Positions 1-5,540 of a DNA stretch of 16,680 nt are shown here, piece after piece. Position 1 is the stretch's first letter. Each line of letters begins with the position of its first letter. A program made the position numbers and the translations under genes. Origin of the DNA: Armatimonadaceae bacterium (GTDB lineage Bacteria; Armatimonadota; Armatimonadia; Armatimonadales; Armatimonadaceae); the NCBI GenBank assembly GCA_030446525.1, contig JAUJNC010000103.1, forward strand, positions 1 to 16,680, read 5' to 3'. A model generated the notes under the pieces. It was not told the origin of the DNA. It did no database searches and saw only the letters and a list, made by a program, of their open reading frames with translations.

Positions 1-516
1 CGCATCGGCGAGGCGAACTCTGCCGAGGAGCGGACGCTGCGGCGGCGCACGCACCAGGCGATTGCTAAGGTCACGGAGGACCTTCAGGAGTTCCGCTTCA
101 ACACGGCGGTCTCCGCCCTGATGACCTACTCGAACGCCCTGCGCGAGTTCGTCGGCAAAAACGGCGTCACATCGCCTGCCGTCAGTGAGGCGGTGGAGAC
201 TCTGGTCAATCTGCTGTCCCCGATGGCCCCGCATGTCGCCGACGAGATGTGGGAGCGGCTGGGACACGCGAACGACTATCTGTACCGGAAGCCGTGGCCC
301 GCGTCCGACCCCGCCGTCGCCGCCGAGGACGAGATAACGCTGATAGTGCAGGTGAACGGCAAGGTGCGCGACCGTATCGTCCTGCCCGCCGGTGCCGACG
401 CCGCAGCCACCGAAGCGGCGGCGCTGGCATCGGAAAAGGTCCGGGTGGCCTTCGACGGCAAGCCCGTGAAGAAGGTCGTCGTGATACCGGGCAAGCTGGT
501 CAACGTCGTCGTTTGA
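1..516 (+). CDS. leuS: Leucyl-tRNA synthetase, C-terminal part (cut by window edge)
   Basis: The frame is open from base 1 and ends at TGA 514-516, giving the last 171 residues of a class I leucyl-tRNA synthetase, which charges tRNA-Leu in the cytoplasm. The visible part starts in the helical anticodon-binding domain (EFRFNTAVSALM, then LSPMAPHVADEMWERLG, a signature of the family) and runs into the small C-terminal domain with ITLIVQVNGKVRDRI and the closing KKVVVIPGKLVNVVV. The catalytic HIGH and KMSKS motifs lie outside the window. A strong terminator follows about 60 bases after the stop, so this is the end of its transcript. Identification is by family motifs and I regard it as secure. 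Confidence 0.96.
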   Translation, partial: RIGEANSAEERTLRRRTHQAIAKVTEDLQEFRFNTAVSALMTYSNALREFVGKNGVTSPAVSEAVETLVNLLSPMAPHVADEMWERLGHANDYLYRKPWPASDPAVAAEDEITLIVQVNGKVRDRIVLPAGADAAATEAAALASEKVRVAFDGKPVKKVVVIPGKLVNVVV

Positions 517-573
517 GTCCCCCACGCCTTTCGCCACACTGCGGGGGAGGGAAAATAAAAGAGCCACTGCCCC

Positions 574-609
574 AAGGGGCCAGGCGTACGGACGCCTGGC
601 CCCTTCTTT
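574..609 (+). terminator. Intrinsic terminator after leuS
   Basis: A perfect 14-bp stem (arms 574-587 and 592-605, GC-rich core with AA/TT at its base) closes a four-base ACGG loop and runs into TTCTTT. It sits 57 bases after the leuS stop and before the comEA promoter region, as expected for a rho-independent terminator on the plus strand. The reverse strand has no comparable T-run beyond the AA at the stem base. Confidence 0.88.
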
Positions 610-633
610 GCGCTTGCCCGTACATTTGCGGAT

Positions 634-662
634 TCCCTTTGACGCCGCAAGTGCGCTAAAAT
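634..662 (+). promoter_or_regulatory. Candidate comEA promoter
   Basis: TAAAAT at 657-662 is a fair -10 element, about 54 bases before the comEA ATG. A consensus-like TTGACG at 639-644 is only 12 bases away, too close for a sigma70 pair. The hexamer at the proper 17-base distance is TCCCTT (634-639), which is poor. The same TCCCTT-17-(-10) arrangement recurs before the CoA-binding gene at 7833, which may be chance. Confidence 0.35.
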
Positions 663-715
663 ACCGCCGTCAGAAGCAACCTGCCATAATTCTGGGGAGA
701 AAGGAGACACGCGGG

Positions 716-1618
716 ATGCGGAATTTGACGATGCGTGAGCGGGCGGGATTGGCGGCGGTCGTCGTCGCACTGGTCGTGCTGGCACTGGGCGGATGGGTGT
801 ACCAGCAGCAGAAGGGAGCCGCGTCCGCGGCGCCCCTGGCGCCGATCACGCCCTACGAGGCGAGCACGGAGGTGCCGGCCGGCGGCCCGGACAGCGCCCC
901 CGCCGACGAGACCCAGCCGGACGGGGCGGCGACCGAGCAGGCTCCGGCGCAAGCCCCTTCGGGCGCGGCGATCGTCGTCCACGTGTCGGGGGCGGTCCTG
1001 AGGCCCGGCGTCTACACCCTCAAAAACGGCGACCGCATCTACAAAGCGGTCCGCGCGGCGGGCGGGTTCAAGAAGAACGCCGTCCAGGACGCCCTGAACC
1101 TGGCGGATCGGCTGCGGGACGGCGACCAGATAAACGTGCCCGTGCGGCGACCGCAGCCCATGGCGTCGGCGCCATCCCCGCTGCGTTCGCCCGCCACCAG
1201 CCCCTCCAGGACATCGCGACTGGCGCCTGTGCCTTCGGCCCTGGCCGGCACGGGCGGGACGTCACCCAAACGTGGCCGTGTTCTTGGCAGTCCTCCGCGG
1301 GGGCCCTCTGCCGCGTCCTCTTCGGCCACTCCCTTTGTGGCGGAATCCGCCGGTGCGGGCGGAGGCGAGGCAGCCGGATCCGAGGGGTCCGGGGGCGCAG
1401 GGAAGTTCAGAAACCCCGGCGATGGTACGGTCGACATCAACACGGCGACCGCCGAAGAGCTTCAGCGTCTTCCCGGTGTGGGCCCCGCCATGGCGGCGCG
1501 CATTCTCGCCTACCGGGAGGAGGTGGGCGGCTTAAAATCCGCCGAGCAGCTTATGGATGTGAAAGGGGTCGGTGAGAAAACGTTCGCCAAGATGCAGCCG
1601 TTCGTCCGCGTGGACTGA
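716..1618 (+). CDS. comEA: ComEA-type DNA-binding competence protein
   Basis: 300 residues. ATG 716 is chosen because AAGGAG (701-706) lies nine bases upstream. The order of parts is a short N-terminus, one membrane helix (about residues 11-27), a Pro/Ala-rich spacer, an SLBB domain (about 86-143, VHVSGAVLRPGVYTLKNGDR), a low-complexity Pro/Ser/Gly/Ala linker (about 145-237), and a ComEA helix-hairpin-helix DNA-binding domain (about 238-300, with LPGVGPAMAARI and VKGVGEKTF). This is the layout of membrane-anchored ComEA, which binds incoming double-stranded DNA outside the membrane during natural transformation. The linker is longer than in the B. subtilis protein. No comEC follows: the next genes are on the opposite strand. 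Homologous HhH proteins without a competence role exist, so competence is inferred from family. Confidence 0.9.
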   Translation: MRNLTMRERAGLAAVVVALVVLALGGWVYQQQKGAASAAPLAPITPYEASTEVPAGGPDSAPADETQPDGAATEQAPAQAPSGAAIVVHVSGAVLRPGVYTLKNGDRIYKAVRAAGGFKKNAVQDALNLADRLRDGDQINVPVRRPQPMASAPSPLRSPATSPSRTSRLAPVPSALAGTGGTSPKRGRVLGSPPRGPSAASSSATPFVAESAGAGGGEAAGSEGSGGAGKFRNPGDGTVDINTATAEELQRLPGVGPAMAARILAYREEVGGLKSAEQLMDVKGVGEKTFAKMQPFVRVD

Positions 1619-1633
1619 CCCTTTTCAGGAGAA

Positions 1634-1668
1634 CCGTGGGCGCAGGATTCACTTCCTTGCGCCCACGG
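1634..1668. terminator. Hairpin between convergent comEA and a small minus-strand gene
   Basis: An 11-bp perfect stem (1634-1644 with 1658-1668, CCGTGGGCGCA) encloses a 13-base loop that can itself pair GG with CC. It lies 15 bases after the comEA stop and 30 bases beyond the stop of the minus-strand gene, so it could end both transcripts. Neither side has a proper T-run, so efficiency is uncertain. Confidence 0.45.
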
Positions 1669-1698
1669 CGTGACTATTCGTTGGTACCGTTCGCGACC

Positions 1699-1995
1699 TT
1701 ACCGGCGCTGGTCGGCCGGGTCGCCATACGGGTCCTGGCTTGCCGGCAAGATGGTCTGCTCTTGATCGGCTGGGTCGCCGAGCGGGTCCATCGATGCCGG
1801 CAGGATGTCGGGCTGGGCGTCCGCCGCGCCGTAGCCCTGCTCGCCGTATTCCACTTGCTGGCCCGTGGCGTCGGCATGCTGCCGGAACAGCCCGGTCACT
1901 TCGTTCAGGAAGCCGCCCGTGTCCACATCGGGGGCCGGCCCCGTGCGGTCCGAAATGGCTCGGGAAACGGCATTGAACAGTGTGCTAAGATCCAT
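1699..1995 (-). CDS. Unrecognised 98-residue acidic protein with tandem repeat
   Basis: I do not recognise a family. The start is set by ATG 1995, which has a perfect AAGGAGG (2005-2011) nine bases upstream; the frame is open further upstream but only as a shadow of the preceding gene. Residues 1-45 look helical and amphipathic (MDLSTLFNAVSRAI, GGFLNEVTGLFRQHA). The C-terminal third holds two copies of ILPASxDPxGDPADQ at about residues 64-78 and 82-96. There is no signal peptide and no membrane helix, so a cytoplasmic location is likely. It follows the exported-protein gene by 31 bases on the same strand and is probably co-transcribed. The excellent ribosome site and periodic repeat argue that it is a real gene. 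Confidence 0.75.
   Translation of the reverse strand: MDLSTLFNAVSRAISDRTGPAPDVDTGGFLNEVTGLFRQHADATGQQVEYGEQGYGAADAQPDILPASMDPLGDPADQEQTILPASQDPYGDPADQRR
1708..1806 (-). repeat. Two 18-codon tandem repeats inside the small acidic protein
   Basis: The peptide ILPASxDPxGDPADQ occurs twice (DNA 1762-1806 and 1708-1752) with an 18-codon period. The two copies differ at Met/Gln and Leu/Tyr, and their DNA differs at several bases, so this is an old duplication and not a recent slip. Confidence 0.8.
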
Positions 1996-1997
1996 GG

Positions 1998-2026
1998 TAG
2001 AACTCCTCCTTAGAACTTTCTTAGAA
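1998..2026 (-). promoter_or_regulatory. Ribosome binding site flanked by three TTCTA copies
   Basis: The 31-base gap between the two minus-strand genes contains AAGGAGG (2005-2011), which fixes the start of the 98-residue protein. It also holds three TTCTA copies on the minus strand (plus-strand TAGAA at 1998, 2011 and 2022). They flank the ribosome site on both sides. No function can be assigned from this alone. Confidence 0.5.
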
Positions 2027-2584
2027 TCACCTGGGGCCGGGAGGTCCCGACGGGTTGGTGCTGCCGGATGATGTGGCGAACAAGCTGCTGTCGAATTCCT
2101 CGAAGGACTCGGTTCGGTAACCCTGCGGAGCCGCCGGGGCCGGGCCACGATAACGTTGATAATCCGGGGCATAGCGCTGCAGCTCGTCAACGGGCACCTC
2201 AACGCGCCGCGAGGGGGCCGTCAGCCAGACCGGCCGGTTCTGCGCGTCGCGGTAGTAAACGCCGCCGTTCTTGGAACGATATAACTGCGGCGTCTTTGCC
2301 GTCGCGCGAGTGCCGTTCTGCGACGATCGGCCGGCAACCGCCGTTCTCTGGGTTTCGGCCTGCTTGGCCTGATGTTTTTTGTACAGATAGTACACGAGCG
2401 CCGCGCCCGCCAGCAGCGCCACTTTCTTCTTAGTGCTCATCCCTTGCCGTTGCGGCGCGGGTCGTCCGCCCAGGATCTGCGCCGACGCGGGCCGCAGCGC
2501 CGCCGCCAGCAGCGGGGCCGTGAGGCAGAGCGCCACCGCCAGGGCGGTCCCTCGCCCGCGATGTGATCGTTTCCTAAAGCTCAT
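2027..2584 (-). CDS. Unrecognised exported or membrane protein, 185 residues
   Basis: I do not recognise the family. The N-terminus is a good Sec signal: basic start MSFRKRSHRGRG, hydrophobic run at about 13-30, and a likely cut after ASA (residue 35). A second hydrophobic stretch, KKKVALLAGAALVYYLYKKH (about 52-71), could be a membrane helix, so the mature protein may be anchored. Then comes a soluble region with LYRSKNGGVYYRDAQNRPVW and VPVDELQRYAPDYQRY (about 101-145), and a Pro/Gly/Ser-rich tail. An internal ATG at residue 49 could be the start of a shorter form, but that would discard a convincing signal peptide. The ribosome site at ATG 2584 is weak (AAAGG about 15 or more bases away). 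It heads a two-gene operon with the repeat-bearing small protein. Confidence 0.75.
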   Translation of the reverse strand: MSFRKRSHRGRGTALAVALCLTAPLLAAALRPASAQILGGRPAPQRQGMSTKKKVALLAGAALVYYLYKKHQAKQAETQRTAVAGRSSQNGTRATAKTPQLYRSKNGGVYYRDAQNRPVWLTAPSRRVEVPVDELQRYAPDYQRYRGPAPAAPQGYRTESFEEFDSSLFATSSGSTNPSGPPGPR

Positions 2585-2792
2585 CGGGGTTGTCTTTAAC
2601 CTTTCTTTTCTTTGTGCCTTGCTGGTGCAGGGCGCCTTTTCCGGTGCGAGTTTACCCGCGGGCGAAAGATGCTAACCCTATCAACGCGCTGGAAGGGTTC
2701 CCCCCGCATGCCGTGCGGAGGAGGGATACCCGTAGCGGGGGGAGAAGTTAGGCCATGGATTGTTTTCTTTGGCCGACGGGAGGGAATCGCCG

Positions 2793-3920
2793 ATGAAGGT
2801 TACCCGGATCCGCTGCTACGCGCCCCGGGGCGCCAACCTGACATTCAACCAGAGCGAGATGGTTGTCACCGTGGAGACGGACGCCGGCCTTGTCGGGGTC
2901 GGGGAGGGCGGGTCGAGGGATACCCTGGAGCAGTGCGCCGGCCCGCTGATCGGGGAGGACCCGTCGCGCATCCAGCACCTGTGGCAGCTCCTGTACCGCG
3001 GCTTTTTCTACCCGCCCGGCCGGGAGAAGCTGCACGCGCTCGGGGCCCTGGACCTGGCGCTCTGGGACATCAAGGGCAAGGCGCTGGGCGTGCCGGTCTA
3101 TGAGCTGCTGGGCGGGCCTACCCGCGCGTACGTCGAGTGCTATTCCACCGGCTTTCCCCGGCAGGGCAGTCTCGGGGAGACGGCGCGCGCCTGCCGCGAG
3201 GCGGGGTTCCGCGCCTTCCGCACCTCGGTAGCAGGCCCCGGGGACGGCGTGTTCGATTCCCGCCGTATGGTCGAGGAGACCTACGAGCAGTGCGCCGAGA
3301 TCCGGGGGGGAGTCGGGACGGACGGGGACTGGGCCATCGACTTCCACACCCGCCTGGACATGGCTGATGCGGTGCGCCTGTGTACGCTCCTGGAAGACCT
3401 GAACCCCTACTTCGTGGAGGACCCGCTTCGCTCCGAGAACCCGGGGGCTTTGTCGACGTTCCGGGGACAGGTCAGGGCGCCGATCGCGGTCGGGGAGCAG
3501 TTCGGGGACCGCTGGGACATCAACGAGCTGATCGAGCGGCATCTGATCGACTACACGCGGGTCACGCTGCCGAATGTGGGCGGCATCACCGAGTTCCTGA
3601 AGATCGCGGCCCTGTGCGAGACGCACTACGTCGGCATGGTCCCGCACTTCACCGGCCCGATCGCGCTCGCCGCCCTCGTGCACGTGCTGTGCGCCCTGCC
3701 CGTGCCGGTCCTGATGGAGATTACCGGCGCCGGTCCGAAGGTGCGGCCCTACCTCCCCCAGGGGTGCGCGTTCCGCAACGGCACGCTGTGGCCGGAGGCG
3801 CGCCCCGGCCTCGGCGTGGAGTTCGACCCGGACGGGGCGGACCTGATCGCGGAGATCACGGAGCGCCGCGCGCCGACGCGCCTGTTCCGCCGCCCCGACG
3901 GCTCCATCACCAACTGGTAA
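2793..3920 (+). CDS. Enolase-superfamily sugar-acid dehydratase (galactonate dehydratase-like)
   Basis: 375 residues; ATG 2793 with GGGAGGG (2778-2784) eight bases upstream. It belongs to the mandelate racemase/muconate lactonizing group, which abstracts a proton next to a carboxylate and uses Mg2+. The N-terminal capping domain covers about 1-115, then the beta-barrel. Metal ligands D183 (in AIDFHTRLD), E209 (FVEDPL) and E235 (VGEQFGDRWD) and the acid/base pair H185 and H285 (VPHFTGPIALAA) fall at exactly the residue numbers known for E. coli DgoD (382 residues). The KxK motif of racemases is absent, as in DgoD. I infer dehydration of a sugar acid; galactonate itself is not proven, since many relatives act on other aldonates. 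No other sugar catabolic gene is adjacent, so context does not help. The next gene on the same strand is 71 bases away and unrelated. Confidence 0.88.
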   Translation: MKVTRIRCYAPRGANLTFNQSEMVVTVETDAGLVGVGEGGSRDTLEQCAGPLIGEDPSRIQHLWQLLYRGFFYPPGREKLHALGALDLALWDIKGKALGVPVYELLGGPTRAYVECYSTGFPRQGSLGETARACREAGFRAFRTSVAGPGDGVFDSRRMVEETYEQCAEIRGGVGTDGDWAIDFHTRLDMADAVRLCTLLEDLNPYFVEDPLRSENPGALSTFRGQVRAPIAVGEQFGDRWDINELIERHLIDYTRVTLPNVGGITEFLKIAALCETHYVGMVPHFTGPIALAALVHVLCALPVPVLMEITGAGPKVRPYLPQGCAFRNGTLWPEARPGLGVEFDPDGADLIAEITERRAPTRLFRRPDGSITNW

Positions 3921-3991
3921 ACACGAACATCGGACTCGTGTGATCGAGCGATGAGCTTGGCGATACGCCCTGGGCCAGGGGAGACGCTGTG

Positions 3992-4744
3992 ATGAGCAAC
4001 ACAGGGATTTTCGCCGGTTTGCGTTCCTTACTCGGCACTCTGAATGGTGATCAAACCGCCCAGAAGGCAGCCTGGCGGCGCTTCGCCGAGGCGGTCGGGG
4101 GCGAATACCGCGAAGAGGAAGGGGTCGGGCTCTTCGATTTTCTGGAGGCTTCCGTCCCGGGCGGCCCCCGCTTGCTCGCCGGCAGCAGTTCCTCAGACAC
4201 GCACCAGAAAGTCACCGTCGCCGCGCCCGTGGGCGGATGGAACATCCTTCTGGACAGCTATGTGATCCGGAGCGTGGGCCGTGACAGCGACAGCGTCAGC
4301 CGGACGACCTTCACCCGCATGGCCGTGCCCTATGTGCCGGGCAGATCCTTTAGCTTCGCGCTCTACCCGCGCAACCTGTTCACGCGCGCCGCGCTCGCGC
4401 TGCCCTACGGCCCCAAGCAGCCGGAGGTCACGCTGTCGGACTCCGCCCTGGGCAAGGCGTTCCTCCTGACCAGCGACGACGCGGCGACCGCACGGGATCT
4501 GCTGGCCCATCCCGACGTGCAGCGCTTGCTGCTTCTGCTGAAACTGAGCAAAGCCCAGCTAACCGCCGGGGTTCCCGGCCAGCGCGCGCAAAGATTACCG
4601 GACGGGATTGCGCAGCTTTGCTACGAGCATCAGAACCCCTATATCACGCTCAACGATGTGCAGCAGCTGCAACGCCTCCATGGGCTGGTCGCGCTGCTGG
4701 CGCAGGAACTCCAGCGCCTCGGCCTCGCAGCCGCCCCCGCCTAG
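3992..4744 (+). CDS. Soluble protein of unknown function, 250 residues (DUF3137-like at best)
   Basis: ATG 3992 follows an AGGGGAG site by about eight bases; a GTG directly before it in frame is an alternative start. No signal peptide or membrane segment is seen. The pattern of a helical start (AWRRFAEAVGGEYREEE), a beta-rich middle with GGWNILLDSYVI and FSFALYPRNLFTR, then LTSDDAATARDLLAHPDVQRLLL and a leucine-rich helical end resembles the DUF3137-type uncharacterised proteins. That is an impression from pattern, not a match I can prove. The stop is 51 bases from the stop of the convergent hydrolase gene. A 6-bp hairpin (4783-4803) in that junction is too weak to call a terminator. Confidence 0.8.
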   Translation: MSNTGIFAGLRSLLGTLNGDQTAQKAAWRRFAEAVGGEYREEEGVGLFDFLEASVPGGPRLLAGSSSSDTHQKVTVAAPVGGWNILLDSYVIRSVGRDSDSVSRTTFTRMAVPYVPGRSFSFALYPRNLFTRAALALPYGPKQPEVTLSDSALGKAFLLTSDDAATARDLLAHPDVQRLLLLLKLSKAQLTAGVPGQRAQRLPDGIAQLCYEHQNPYITLNDVQQLQRLHGLVALLAQELQRLGLAAAPA

Positions 4745-4795
4745 CGGCACGCCAGAGACAGAATCTCCCTGCGCTCACCTGACCGGGTGCGGGCG

Positions 4796-5503
4796 CTACC
4801 CGGCTTTGAGCCCCAGCACGTCCTCGAGCCACCGGCGCAGATCGCGGTCGAGGTCGTCGCGGCATTCGTCCAGGCCGTGATGACAGCCCGGGTAGAGCAC
4901 GAGCTTCTTGGGATCGCCGGCCCGCCCGTACAGGTCGCGCGAGCAGGTATCCGGCAGCACCTCGTCGGCCGTGCCGTGGATCAACAGCAAGGGGCGGGGG
5001 CTCAGTCGGCTCACCGCCCCGGCCCCATAGGTCTGGCTGCTCAGCGCCGCCACTGCGATCACCGCCTCGCTGATCGCCCCCGCCGTGATCACGACGGCGC
5101 CGCCAAAGGAATGGCCCACGAGGACGATCCGGCTCTTACCCCGGGTGCGCAGATATTCTATACCCAGGAGCGTGTCGAGCACACTGTCTTCCAGGTAACC
5201 GGGGCGCCGGTAGTCCAGGCGGAGCGACGTGACGTCCTGCGGGCGCAGCTGCTCCGCCAAGCGGGGGTACAGCCCTCCGGCGGGGCCGCCGAGCCCGCCC
5301 CCGGCCCCAAAGACCCAGAGGATCGCCGCGTCACCCGCCGCAGTCGGGTGCAGACGACACTCGATCGCGCCCGCATTCGTTTGCAGGCGGAGGTGCTCGG
5401 GGCCATCGACGGCGCCGTCCTGATCGACGGCAAGCAGCTCCAAACTCAACGTATCGCTTGCGCGTGGCATAGCCGCGTTCTCACTTTCTATGTCCCCGGA
5501 CAT
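4796..5503 (-). CDS. Alpha/beta hydrolase (dienelactone hydrolase-like)
   Basis: 235 residues from ATG 5503. The fold and triad are visible: oxyanion region FGAGGGLGG (about 65-73), nucleophile elbow GHSFGG with S132, acid D180 in LLLIHGTADEVLP, and H209 in YPGCHHGLDE. No signal peptide, so it is cytoplasmic. The substrate is unknown; the family includes esterases and small acyl hydrolases. The start is uncertain. Neither ATG 5503 nor in-frame ATG 5470 has a good ribosome site, and a 16-base dyad covers the first one, so the shorter protein (224 residues, starting MPRASDTLS) is quite possible. The upstream DUF4139 gene ends 37 bases before ATG 5503 on the same strand. Confidence 0.87.
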   Translation of the reverse strand: MSGDIESENAAMPRASDTLSLELLAVDQDGAVDGPEHLRLQTNAGAIECRLHPTAAGDAAILWVFGAGGGLGGPAGGLYPRLAEQLRPQDVTSLRLDYRRPGYLEDSVLDTLLGIEYLRTRGKSRIVLVGHSFGGAVVITAGAISEAVIAVAALSSQTYGAGAVSRLSPRPLLLIHGTADEVLPDTCSRDLYGRAGDPKKLVLYPGCHHGLDECRDDLDRDLRRWLEDVLGLKAG

Positions 5504-5504
5504 A
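5489..5504. promoter_or_regulatory. 16-base dyad over the hydrolase start
   Basis: TATGTCC-CC-GGACATA is a perfect 7-bp inverted repeat with a two-base centre, the size of a repressor half-site pair and too tightly spaced to form an RNA hairpin. It lies between the DUF4139 and hydrolase genes and overlaps ATG 5503, 19 bases before ATG 5470. It may be an operator for the hydrolase gene if that starts at 5470. No second copy was noticed in the window. Confidence 0.4.
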
Positions 5505-5540
5505 GTTGTGTTACCACGCTGGCCGATAGATGCAAACCAT

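Noticed and set aside
639..662. TTGACG and TAAAAT as a -35/-10 pair before comEA
   Set aside because: The spacer is 12 bases, too short for a sigma70 promoter.
2748..3683. 311-codon minus-strand open frame opposite the dehydratase
   Set aside because: The plus strand encodes a complete enolase-superfamily active site, so this is antisense coincidence.
3922..3943. Small inverted repeat ACACGA/TCGTGT after the dehydratase
   Set aside because: Six base pairs without a T-run; too weak for a terminator call.
4783..4803. Hairpin at the convergent junction as terminator
   Set aside because: Only six base pairs, a nine-base loop and no T-run on either strand.
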